From assembly GCA_002395155.1 (NCBI GenBank), contig DGWD01000042.1:150130-214129 (forward strand): 64,000 nt of DNA, read 5' to 3'. Under the pieces are notes generated by a model. It saw nothing but the letters and a program-made list of their open reading frames with translations. It did not search any database and was not told where the DNA came from. The DNA is from Treponema sp. UBA4267 (GTDB taxonomy: Bacteria; Spirochaetota; Spirochaetia; Treponematales; Treponemataceae). The translations under genes were made by a program, and so were the position numbers. The number at the start of each line of letters is the position of its first letter. Position 1 is the stretch's first letter. Shown here piece after piece: positions 44,614 to 53,075 of this stretch.

Positions 44614-45728
44614 GGCATAATTACATGGATATAATCACCAGCAGGTTCTCCTCTGATAATTACAGCCTTAGTAATATTTGCTTCTCCTTCACCACTTGCT
44701 TCGTTGATATTAAAATCAAATACAACGTTTTCTGAATCAATAACTTTCAATGGTTCAGTAACATAAGTAAAGTTCAAAGCCATTGAAATATCTTGTCCAT
44801 CATAACGACAAGGAATCTCTTCATCTGCAGTACCAATATCTGATTCAGGAGAAATAAGTTTTAAAACTCCAGAAGAAATCTTAAAAATAATTCTGCTTAC
44901 TTTTTTATCAACCATAATTGTTGTTCTTCTAAGTGCTGCATCTAAATCAGCCTTATTAACCATAAATGACATTGATAAACTTTCTGGAATTACTTTTTGA
45001 TAATTAGGGAACTGTCCTTCAATCAATACAGAAGAAAATTCAATATTTCCAAATTTAACAAAAATAGATTTATCAATTACAGCAATTTGTATATTACCTT
45101 CATCAGGAGCATTTTTTAAAATACATGATAAAATTTTTGTAGGTATGATTGCAGGCTGAAAATCTGGAATAGAAAGTCCTTTTTTATTATCACAAGAAAG
45201 ACGTCTTCCATCTGTTGCAACCATTGTTAAAACATCATCTTTTTTAACAAAGTAAACACCTGTCATAAAATATCTGTTTCTATCATCTGAAACTGCAAAA
45301 ATAGTTTCCTTTATCATTTCCTTAAAATCTTTTGAAGGTATTTCAAAGAAAGGTAAATTTTCCGAAGTTCCAATTTCTGGGAATTTATCACTTGCCTGAC
45401 TTTTAAGCTGGAAAACAACTTTTTTAGATGTAGGTTTAATTGTTACTCCAATATCTTCCTGAATAAAATCAATATCACCAGAAGGTAAAGAAGAAAGAAT
45501 ACTCATAAATTTATCACAAAAGATTGTTGTTCTTCCTTCTTCCTGTATATCAACAGGAATTGTAGTAGAAAATTTAACGGTTGAATCAGTTGCTTTAATA
45601 ATCAAAGCTCCATTTTCAGCAATTAAAAGAATATTAGAAAGAATTGATATTGGACTTTTATTTGTAATAATTTCCTGTGCAATTGAAATTTCTTTTATCA
45701 TTGCATCTCTATCAAATGTAAACTTCAT
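44601..45728 (-). CDS. dnaN: DNA polymerase III beta subunit (sliding clamp)
   Basis: The protein is 375 residues. Three clamp domains are visible: MKFTFDRDAMIKEISIAQEI at the start, VATDGRRLS in the middle, and a C-terminal HVIMPMNY in place of the usual VMPMRL tail. Length is normal (365-380). Ring clamp that tethers polymerase. The AAGGAG ribosome site is clear. Follows the oriC spacer downstream of dnaA. Confidence 0.95.
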   Translation of the reverse strand: MKFTFDRDAMIKEISIAQEIITNKSPISILSNILLIAENGALIIKATDSTVKFSTTIPVDIQEEGRTTIFCDKFMSILSSLPSGDIDFIQEDIGVTIKPTSKKVVFQLKSQASDKFPEIGTSENLPFFEIPSKDFKEMIKETIFAVSDDRNRYFMTGVYFVKKDDVLTMVATDGRRLSCDNKKGLSIPDFQPAIIPTKILSCILKNAPDEGNIQIAVIDKSIFVKFGNIEFSSVLIEGQFPNYQKVIPESLSMSFMVNKADLDAALRRTTIMVDKKVSRIIFKISSGVLKLISPESDIGTADEEIPCRYDGQDISMALNFTYVTEPLKVIDSENVVFDFNINEASGEGEANITKAVIIRGEPAGDYIHVIMPMNY

Positions 45729-45957
45729 TAAATTCTCCTTTTACACTGCATTTATTTATATTATAAATTTATATAAATTTAGTAGTAGTAATAATAATGT
45801 ATGTGTGTTATGTGGATAAATAACTTAATTTATTATAATACAAAGATTTAAATTGTTTATAATTAAAAAGCTATTTTCCACCTTTTATCCACTTATCCAC
45901 TTTAAACTTAATTAATTCTAACTTATCCACTTTAAATACACAAGTTAGAAACTTTTT
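45729..45957. other. Chromosomal replication origin oriC (dnaA-dnaN spacer)
   Basis: From left to right: an AT-only-rich stretch (about 45748-45780), a run of DnaA-trios TAGTAGTAGTAATAATAATG (about 45780-45799), a perfect DnaA box TGTGGATAA (45811-45819), then three TTATCCACT boxes (45885-45893, 45893-45901, 45923-45931). The trio strand ends toward the nearest box and leads into the AT-rich side, the same geometry as the basal unwinding system of Bacillus subtilis. Unwinding probably starts at 45748-45800. Confidence 0.85.
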
Positions 45958-47358
45958 TTATCTCTTATATTGTTTAATTTCCCTTATAAATAATTCAATT
46001 TTTGTTTCCATTGTTGGATCTGTTTTTATTTGATCTGCAACCTTTCTATAAGCTGTCATAATTGTAGAATGATCTTTTCCACCAAATTCATTACCAAGTT
46101 CTGTATAAGAAATTTCTGTTAATTCTCTAGAAATGTAAATTGCAATTTGTCTTGGAATTACATATTTTTTATCTCTTTTTTTACTCTTCAAATCTGATAT
46201 AGAAATTTGGTAATTATCTGCAATTACTTTTTGAATAATATCTAAAGAAATATTTTCTGTACTATTAGAATCTAAAATATCTTTTAATAACATTTTAGTG
46301 GTTTCTAAATTTGTTTTTTCACCACATAATTCTTCATAACCAAAAACTTTCTTTAATGCAGTTTCAAGTTCACGAACATTTGTTTCTACATTTTTAGCGA
46401 TGTAATCTATAATTTCAGGATCTAAAGTTTTACCCATCAATTCTACTTTTTTCTGTAAAATTGCAACACGAGTTTCGTAGTTAGGAGGCTGTAAATCTAT
46501 ACAAAGCCCATTTGCAAGTCGACTTACAAGACGAGCTGCCATATTTTTTATTTCACGAATAGGACGGTCGCATGTAAATACCATTTGAGCTTTTTTATCA
46601 TTTAGAGCATTGAATGTATAAAATAATTCTTCCTGTGTTTGTTCCTTATTTTGCAAAAAGTGAATGTCATCCAAAAGTAAAATATCAAGATTTCTATATT
46701 TATTTTTGAATTCGTTAGTTTTTTTGGTTTTTAATGAATCAAGAAATTCATTTGTAAAAGATTCTGCAGATATATAGCAAATTTTTAATTTTTCATCTGT
46801 GTTCTGATAAATATAATTTCCTATAGCCTGCATAAGATGAGTTTTTCCAAGTCCTGATCCTCCATAAAGAAGGATAGGGTTGTACTGTTTACCTGGATTT
46901 TTAGCTACAGTTAAAGCTGCATTATAAGCAAATTTACTATTATCACCTGGAATAAAAGTTTCAAATGTAAATTGTTCCTGTAAAAGGGAATGTTTCTTTT
47001 TTTTAGTTATATTAGATTCAGTTGGAATTTCTTTTTTAACAACTTCTGTAGTTTCTTTTATATTTTCATCTTCATTAATTTTAGAAGATTCTTCCTGCAC
47101 TATACATTCTACTTTTAAATTTTGAAGGCCAGTAATTTCCTTCATCTTATTTTCAATTACTTTTAATGAACCTTTATTTGTAACCTGATTTTTCATAAAT
47201 GGAGAGGCTACAGAAACAGTAATAACATTAATTGAATCTTCAACATAATTTACATTGAAGTTAAAAATAAAATCGCTTTCTTTATCTTCAGCTATATATT
47301 TTTTATGTAGCTCTTCCATTGCATATTTAAAAGCTTCTTCATACATTTTTTCTGACAT
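45958..47358 (-). CDS. dnaA: Chromosomal replication initiator DnaA
   Basis: The protein is 466 residues from ATG 47358 (MSEKMYEEAF); a TTG 12 codons upstream is less likely. Domain I is about 1-85, a variable Glu/Lys linker about 86-125, and the AAA+ domain has Walker A GGSGLGKTH, Walker B LLLDDIHF and Sensor motifs. Domain IV has KDHSTIMTAYRKV, the DnaA-box binding helix. It opens the origin in the adjacent spacer. Divergent from gyrB. Confidence 0.96.
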   Translation of the reverse strand: MSEKMYEEAFKYAMEELHKKYIAEDKESDFIFNFNVNYVEDSINVITVSVASPFMKNQVTNKGSLKVIENKMKEITGLQNLKVECIVQEESSKINEDENIKETTEVVKKEIPTESNITKKKKHSLLQEQFTFETFIPGDNSKFAYNAALTVAKNPGKQYNPILLYGGSGLGKTHLMQAIGNYIYQNTDEKLKICYISAESFTNEFLDSLKTKKTNEFKNKYRNLDILLLDDIHFLQNKEQTQEELFYTFNALNDKKAQMVFTCDRPIREIKNMAARLVSRLANGLCIDLQPPNYETRVAILQKKVELMGKTLDPEIIDYIAKNVETNVRELETALKKVFGYEELCGEKTNLETTKMLLKDILDSNSTENISLDIIQKVIADNYQISISDLKSKKRDKKYVIPRQIAIYISRELTEISYTELGNEFGGKDHSTIMTAYRKVADQIKTDPTMETKIELFIREIKQYKR

Positions 47359-47412
47359 AAGAAATATTATCCTAAAGATTTTTAAATTCTTCAAGGGTTT
47401 TTAAAATAGTTA

Positions 47413-47430
47413 AACTAACAAGTGTTAGTT
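47413..47430. promoter_or_regulatory. Perfect inverted repeat in the dnaA-gyrB divergent spacer
   Basis: AACTAACA-AG-TGTTAGTT. A 16-base match (CTAACAAGTGTTAGTT) recurs on the other strand at 53064-53079, beyond the parS array. Size and position suit a protein binding site controlling dnaA. The protein is unknown. Confidence 0.4.
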
Positions 47431-47542
47431 ATTTATAAGACTAGAATTTAAATTTTATATGGGATAAAATGAATAATTATTCTTATTATAATGACATTTA
47501 TTTTGTGGGAAAATTTATGTCAAAAAATCAAAGGAAATAACA

Positions 47543-49483
47543 ATGTCAGCAGATAATTATGGTGCAAGTAATATCCAGGTTTTAAAAGGATTAGAGGCTG
47601 TTAGAAAAAGACCAGGTATGTACATTGGTTCTACAGGTCCTCGTGGTCTTCATCATCTTGTATATGAAACAGTTGATAACTCAATTGATGAAGCAATGGC
47701 TGGTTTTTGTGACAACATTATAGTTGCTCTAGAAAAAGATGACGTAGTTAGAGTTGAAGATAATGGACGTGGAATTCCTGTTGATATTCATCCTACAGAA
47801 CACATTTCCGCTCTTGAACTTGTTTTAACAAGACTTCATGCTGGTGGTAAATTTGATAAAGGTTCTTATAAAGTTTCGGGTGGTTTGCATGGTGTTGGTG
47901 TTTCCTGTGTAAATGCACTTTCAGACTGGATGGAAGCTACTGTAAAAAGAGATGGGCATGTTTATCGTCAGAATTATGAACGTGGTGTTGCTAAATCTAA
48001 AGTAGAAATTATTGATGATTGTGCAGAAGATGTTCATGGTACAACAATCCGCTGGAAGGCAGATAAAACTATTTTTACAGAAACTACAACTTATGATTTT
48101 GATGTTTTAAAGACACGTCTTCGCGAACTGGCATTTCTTAACTCTGGAATAAAAATTACTTTCCGCGATGAAAGACTTGAAAATCCAAAAGAAGAAATTT
48201 TACAGTTCGTTGGTGGAATAAATGAATTTGTAAAAAATATTGATGAAGGAAAAGCAGTCGTTCCGGAAGAACCAATTTATATTTGCGAAACTCATGATGA
48301 TATCGTTACAGAAATTTCAATGCATTATAACAATTCTTATTCTGATAATGTTCACACTTATGTAAATGATATTAACACTAGAGATGGTGGTACTCATCTT
48401 GAAGGTTTCAAAAGTGGTCTTAGAACTGTAATTAATAAAGCTTTAGATACAAATGAAAAACTTAGAAAAGCAGTTGGAAGTTTAGACAAGGATGAAAAAC
48501 TTACTTATGAAGATATGAGTTCTGGTCTTACAGCTGTTATTTCTATGAAAGTTCCTGAACCTGAATTTGAAGGTCAGACAAAGGAAAAACTTGGAAATAC
48601 AGAAGTAAGAACAATTGTTCATCAAGTTATAACAGAAAAACTTACAATTTATTTTGAACAAAATCCTGCTGTTCTTGAAGCAATTTGTAAAAAAGCAATG
48701 GATGAAGCCAAAGCACGAATTGCTGCCAGAAAAGCAAAAGATAACATGCGTAAGAAAAACGCATCTGATGGATTTGGTCTTCCTGAAAAACTTTCAGACT
48801 GTTCTGAAAAACATGATCCTGCATCTTGTGAAGTATATATAGTCGAAGGAGATTCTGCCGGTGGTTCTGCAAAGAAGGGTAGGGATCCAAAACATCAGGC
48901 TATTCTTCCTCTTTGGGGAAAAATGTTAAACGTTGAAAAAGTTCGTCCTGAAAAGGTAATGAATAATGATAAGCTTGAACCAGTAATTGCATCACTTGGT
49001 ACAGGTTTTGGAAAAGACTTTAATATTGATAAACTTCGATATCATAAAATCATCATTATGGCCGATGCCGATGTTGATGGTTCACATATTCGTACTTTGC
49101 TTTTAACATTCTTTTTCCGCTACATGCCTGCTCTTATTGAAAGAGGTTATGTATATCTTGCTATGCCTCCTTTGTTTAAAGTTCAGCTTGGAAAAAAAGA
49201 TCCAGTTTATTGTTATTCAGATGCAGAACGAGATGCAGCTTTGGAAGCTCTTGGAGACCAGCGTGATAAAGCAGAAGTTCAGCGTTATAAAGGTCTTGGT
49301 GAAATGGATGGAAATCAGCTTTGGGAAACAACAATGGATCCAGCTCACCGACGTATGCGTGTTGTAACAATTCCAGATGCAATTGCAGCTGATAAGATAT
49401 TTAGTATTTGTATGGGTGAAGAAGTAGAACCTCGTCGTCAGTTCATTGAAGAAAATTCAAGTTACGCAAATCTGGATATTTAG
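47543..49483 (+). CDS. gyrB: DNA gyrase subunit B
   Basis: The protein is 646 residues. The GHKL ATPase motifs VDNSIDEA, EDNGRGIP and SGGLHGVGVSCVNALS are present, then the TOPRIM EGDSAGGSAKKGRD with PLWGKMLNVEK and DADVDGSHIRTLLLTFFFR. It ends in the usual RRQFIEENSSYANLDI. AAGGA lies 8 bases before ATG. Forms the A2B2 supercoiling enzyme with gyrA, six bases downstream. Confidence 0.97.
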   Translation: MSADNYGASNIQVLKGLEAVRKRPGMYIGSTGPRGLHHLVYETVDNSIDEAMAGFCDNIIVALEKDDVVRVEDNGRGIPVDIHPTEHISALELVLTRLHAGGKFDKGSYKVSGGLHGVGVSCVNALSDWMEATVKRDGHVYRQNYERGVAKSKVEIIDDCAEDVHGTTIRWKADKTIFTETTTYDFDVLKTRLRELAFLNSGIKITFRDERLENPKEEILQFVGGINEFVKNIDEGKAVVPEEPIYICETHDDIVTEISMHYNNSYSDNVHTYVNDINTRDGGTHLEGFKSGLRTVINKALDTNEKLRKAVGSLDKDEKLTYEDMSSGLTAVISMKVPEPEFEGQTKEKLGNTEVRTIVHQVITEKLTIYFEQNPAVLEAICKKAMDEAKARIAARKAKDNMRKKNASDGFGLPEKLSDCSEKHDPASCEVYIVEGDSAGGSAKKGRDPKHQAILPLWGKMLNVEKVRPEKVMNNDKLEPVIASLGTGFGKDFNIDKLRYHKIIIMADADVDGSHIRTLLLTFFFRYMPALIERGYVYLAMPPLFKVQLGKKDPVYCYSDAERDAALEALGDQRDKAEVQRYKGLGEMDGNQLWETTMDPAHRRMRVVTIPDAIAADKIFSICMGEEVEPRRQFIEENSSYANLDI

Positions 49484-49501
49484 TAAAAGATGGAGAAAAT
49501 G

Positions 49502-52021
49502 ATGGAAGAAATAAAAACAGTCGAAGGTGGATCTTTAATAAAAATCCCAATCGAAGATGAAGTAAAAAAAGCATATATTGACTATTCAATGTCTGTAATT
49601 GTACAGCGTGCTCTTCCTGATGTTCGTGATGGTTTAAAACCTGTACATCGTAGAATTATGTACGCCATGGATACGCTCCATCTTGCAAGTGGTGGCAAAA
49701 CCAAAAAGTGTGCAACAATCGTTGGTGAAGTTTTAGGTCATTATCACCCACATGGAGATGCTTCTGTATATGATGCTCTTGTTCGTCTTGGACAGGATTT
49801 TGCTCAGCGTTATACAACTGTAATACCTCAGGGAAACTTTGGTACAATTGCCGGTGACCCTGCCGCAGCTTACCGATACACCGAAGCTAAGATGTCAAAA
49901 ATCACAGAAGAAATGGTTTCTGATATCAATAAAAATACAGTTGATATGGTTCCAAACTTTGATGATACAACAAAGGAACCAGCAGTTCTTCCTGGAGCTT
50001 TTCCATTTCTTCTTTGTAATGGTACAACTGGTATTGCGGTTGGTATGGCCACAAACATGCCTACTCACAACTTACGTGAAGTTGCCGCAGCAATTGGTGC
50101 CTACATTGATAATCCAGAAATTTCTATAGACGAATTAATGAAATATATCAAAGGACCAGACTTCCCAACTGGAGGTATCATTTATGGTACAGCTGGAATT
50201 AAGAAGGCTTATACAACTGGTCGTGGAAAAATCACAATTCGTTCTAAGTTTACAATTGAAACTCATAAAAACGGAAAAGAATCTATTGTATTTACAGAAG
50301 TTCCTTACGGAGTAAATACAACAAATATAATTCGTAGAATTAAGGAATTAAACAGAGATAAACAGATTGATGGTATTGTTGATGCAAACGATGAAACTTC
50401 AGACCGTACAGGTATGCGACTTGTAGTTGAACTGAAAAAAGGTGCAATCACAAAAATTGTACTTAATCAACTTTTTGCTAAAACAGATTTACAGTCTAAT
50501 TTTGGTGTTATCAATCTTGCTCTTGTCCCAAAAGAAAAGGAAGGTGAACCACGTTATTCAGAACCAGAATACGGACTAACACTTCCACAGACATACTTAA
50601 AGCCAGAAGTTCTGACACTTAAACAATTAATTGCACACTTTGTTAGTCACCGTGATGAAGTAATTACACGCCGTACAATTTATGATTTGAAAGTTGCAAA
50701 ACATCGAATGCATATTTTGGAAGCTTTAATTACTGCAATCAATAATATTGATGAAGTAATTAAAATCATCAAAGAAAGCCGTGATACAGAAGCTGCTAAA
50801 CTTGCTCTTGAAAAGAGATTTAATTTTGATGATGAACAGGCACAGGCAATTGTAGATATGCAGCTCAAACGACTAACACATCTGCTTGTTGAAGATCTTC
50901 AGAAAGAAATTAAAGAGCTTCAGGCATTCATTGACTATCTTACAGATTTACTTGCTCATCATGAAAAAATACTTCAGCTCATTAAAGAAGACACAAATAA
51001 ACTTGCTGAAAAATATGGTGATGATCGCCGTACAGATATTGTTTATGATGAAGTCGAAGAAATCAATGTTGAAGATATGATTAAAGATGAAGAGATGGTA
51101 GTTATGATTTCTCGTCTTGGTTATATCAAACGTGTTTCAGTTGATAAATACAAAAAGCAGGGTAGGGGAGGAACTGGAAGTAACAGTACAAACCTTCTTG
51201 AAAACGATTATATTAATCAACTCTTTATTGGTTCTACAAAGGAACATTTGTTATTCATAACTAACATTGGACGTGCTTACTGGATTAAGATTCATGAAAT
51301 TCCTGAATCTGAAAAGAATAGTCGTGGAGCAAATATAAAAGGACTTCTCCAGGTTTCTGCCGACGAAGAAATTACTACAATTGTTTCTCTTAAAGAATTC
51401 TCCGATGATCAGTACCTCTTTATGACTACCGCAAATGGTATTGTTAAAAAGGTTCGTTCTTCAGAATTCCAGAATGCAAAAACAAAGGGTATCATCGGTA
51501 TTAAACTTAATGATGGTGATAAGCTTATTTCTGCAATTGCAACTAAGGGTGATTCACAAGTCATGCTGATTACTCGTCGTGGTAAGGCTCTTAGAATTAC
51601 AGAGGATTCTGTTCGTTTGATGGGTCGTGCAAGTTGTGGTATTAAAGGTATGAAACTTTCTGAGGGTGATGAAATTGCTGCTGCAGTAAAAGTTGAATCT
51701 GATTCTAATATCATTCTTCTTACAGAAAAGGGTGTAGGAAAACGTATTTCATTTGACTTCTTCTCTGTACATGGAAGAGGAACTGGTGGACAGCGAATCT
51801 TTGGAAATACAGACGGTAAGGGTGAAATTATTGGAGCCCTGAATGTAAAAGATAAGGATGAAGTTGTTTGTATGACAAGCCAGGGTAAAACACTCAGATT
51901 CAAAGCTTCTGATATTAAAGAGCAGGGACAAGGTGCTTCTGGTGTTAAAATTCTTAATGTCAAAGAACCTGATTATTTAGTAGGAATAGATAAGGTTCAA
52001 GATAAGGATGAAGAAAATTAA
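49502..52021 (+). CDS. gyrA: DNA gyrase subunit A
   Basis: The protein is about 839 residues; three in-frame ATGs exist (49490, 49499, 49502). I use 49502 because GGAG at 49492-49495 gives the best spacing and the first ATG is inside that site. The breakage-reunion domain has QRALPDVRDGLKPVHRR and the catalytic Tyr in AAYRYTE. The C-terminal propeller repeats (about 505-820) include the gyrase box-like QGRGGTGSNS. The quinolone-determining stretch reads HGDASVYD, with Ala where E. coli has Ser83. Confidence 0.96.
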   Translation: MEEIKTVEGGSLIKIPIEDEVKKAYIDYSMSVIVQRALPDVRDGLKPVHRRIMYAMDTLHLASGGKTKKCATIVGEVLGHYHPHGDASVYDALVRLGQDFAQRYTTVIPQGNFGTIAGDPAAAYRYTEAKMSKITEEMVSDINKNTVDMVPNFDDTTKEPAVLPGAFPFLLCNGTTGIAVGMATNMPTHNLREVAAAIGAYIDNPEISIDELMKYIKGPDFPTGGIIYGTAGIKKAYTTGRGKITIRSKFTIETHKNGKESIVFTEVPYGVNTTNIIRRIKELNRDKQIDGIVDANDETSDRTGMRLVVELKKGAITKIVLNQLFAKTDLQSNFGVINLALVPKEKEGEPRYSEPEYGLTLPQTYLKPEVLTLKQLIAHFVSHRDEVITRRTIYDLKVAKHRMHILEALITAINNIDEVIKIIKESRDTEAAKLALEKRFNFDDEQAQAIVDMQLKRLTHLLVEDLQKEIKELQAFIDYLTDLLAHHEKILQLIKEDTNKLAEKYGDDRRTDIVYDEVEEINVEDMIKDEEMVVMISRLGYIKRVSVDKYKKQGRGGTGSNSTNLLENDYINQLFIGSTKEHLLFITNIGRAYWIKIHEIPESEKNSRGANIKGLLQVSADEEITTIVSLKEFSDDQYLFMTTANGIVKKVRSSEFQNAKTKGIIGIKLNDGDKLISAIATKGDSQVMLITRRGKALRITEDSVRLMGRASCGIKGMKLSEGDEIAAAVKVESDSNIILLTEKGVGKRISFDFFSVHGRGTGGQRIFGNTDGKGEIIGALNVKDKDEVVCMTSQGKTLRFKASDIKEQGQGASGVKILNVKEPDYLVGIDKVQDKDEEN

Positions 52022-52058
52022 CTAACGATAGGTAGTTTAAAATAATTCATTCTAACAA

Positions 52059-52087
52059 TTGACAAAAAGTTTATTTTACCTAATAAT
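52059..52087 (+). promoter_or_regulatory. Consensus promoter downstream of gyrA
   Basis: TTGACA (52059-52064), 17-base spacer, AATAAT (52082-52087). It points to a terminator about 70 bases on, with no protein-coding frame between. Confidence 0.6.
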
Positions 52088-52092
52088 AAAGT

Positions 52093-52190
52093 AAGGGTAA
52101 GAGCTAATTTATTTCTATTTAAAATTTAGTTCAAGGGTGATTATACATCAGGCAAAGGCTGATTGATTTTTCAATCAGCCTTTTATTTTT
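52093..52190 (+). ncRNA. Candidate small RNA between gyrA and the parS array
   Basis: Bounded by the consensus promoter above and by a strong intrinsic terminator. The roughly 98-base product has no start codon with a ribosome site. It does not match an RNA family I know. It could instead be the tail of gyrA mRNA plus an internal promoter, so this is inference from the two signals. Confidence 0.4.
52154..52190 (+). terminator. Strong intrinsic terminator after gyrA / candidate sRNA
   Basis: Perfect 12-bp arms AAAGGCTGATTG and CAATCAGCCTTT, 6-base loop, then TTATTTTT. Confidence 0.92.
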
Positions 52191-52244
52191 AACAACATAT
52201 CTTAAATGTTTCATGTGAAACACGCCTAATCATAATAAAAAAAG

Positions 52245-52287
52245 TTATCCACATTATACACAAGTTATCCACAATTTTTGTGGATAT
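52245..52287. promoter_or_regulatory. Second DnaA-box cluster
   Basis: Two perfect boxes TTATCCACA at 52245-52253 and 52265-52273, exactly 20 bases apart, and an inverted near-box TGTGGATAT at 52279-52287. The last two form a perfect hairpin TATCCACAA-TTT-TTGTGGATA. It may titrate or relay DnaA, or be a secondary part of the origin. Confidence 0.75.
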
Positions 52288-52290
52288 GTT

Positions 52291-52366
52291 ATTGATGGTT
52301 TATTACAAAACCCTCAATACGTCGAGTCAAGGCTTTAAGCGTGAGCGTGCCTTGACTCGACGTATT
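52291..52366 (+). repeat. Dispersed double-hairpin element, copy D
   Basis: The best-preserved long hairpin: arms AATACGTCGAGTCAAGGC and the exact reverse complement. The left end is ATTGATGGTTTATTAC. It lies directly after the hairpin formed by the inverted DnaA boxes and between parS-like sites 1 and 2. Confidence 0.93.
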
Positions 52367-53012
52367 GATAAAGTGGAAAACTATCTTAAGTGTATTTTAA
52401 TGTTTCATGTGAAACAAATAATCTGTTTATTTAAACTTCATGTTTCATGTGAAACAGTTTGAATGACAAAATTAATCAGAACAATTAATTATAACTTTAA
52501 TAGAAAAGTTTCATGTGAAACATTTTATGAATTATAAATCCAATTTAGAAATTATATATGTTTCATGTGAAACAGAAATGTTTTGTTGTGGCAATGATTT
52601 TTTATGTTTAAAATAGCGTGTATTTTTGTTTCATGTGAAACATTGGTTTGGAAATGAGTGATGTGAAAATAGAAAAAAAACTTTAGTTATGTCGATTAAA
52701 AAGAATATAACTGTTAAACCAAATAGTTAATGTTTCATGTGAAACTTTTGGGGAAAATTGAAAAATGTTTGAATAGGGTAGGGAGGAGTTATAGTTAGAA
52801 AAGATGTTTCATGTGAAACAGTAAAAAAAAATTTTTATATGATAGAAAAACTAAATGATAATAAGTTTCACGTGGAACGTGTTTTATTTATGTAAAGTAA
52901 AATTTTAGATTAATAATTAATTTGTTTCATGTGAAACAGAAAAATATGAAAAAGTATTAAGAGAATTGAAAATATTTCAAATGTTTCATGTGAAACAAAA
53001 TTTTAAACTGAC

Positions 53013-53065
53013 AAACGGTTGTTAACTTTTAAAACTAATAAATGGTCGTTAACTTTAAAATAAAA
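53013..53065. repeat. Short imperfect tandem repeat
   Basis: AAACGGTTGTTAACTTTTAA and AAATGGTCGTTAACTTTAAA follow each other about 30 bases apart, each containing GTTAAC. They lie between the last parS-like site and the GNAT stop. Confidence 0.5.
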
Positions 53066-53075
53066 CTAACACTTG

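Larger units (their letters stand above)
52207..52997 (+). repeat. Array of eleven parS-like sites (candidate centromere)
   Basis: 16-base sites start at 52207, 52401, 52441, 52507, 52559, 52627, 52731, 52805, 52864, 52923 and 52982. Ten share GTTTCATGTGAAAC, always in this orientation. It is one base from the general bacterial parS TGTTTCACGTGAAACA, to which the partition protein ParB binds. The site at 52864 is GTTTCACGTGGAAC, the exact complement of the Bacillus subtilis parS core. The last four starts are exactly 59 bases apart and the spacers are unrelated. No parA or parB is in the window. The 1-kb interval has no supportable coding frame. Confidence 0.85.

Noticed and set aside
51409..51963. 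184-codon antisense frame inside gyrA
   Set aside because: A shadow of the highly conserved gyrA frame; no independent signal.
52280..52462. 60-codon frame across element copy D and parS-like sites
   Set aside because: Made entirely of element and repeat sequence, with no ribosome site and no family.
52401..52997. CRISPR array
   Set aside because: The repeated unit is a 16-bp palindrome-like site with spacing from 40 to 104 bases, not 23-40-bp repeats with uniform spacers, and there are no cas genes.
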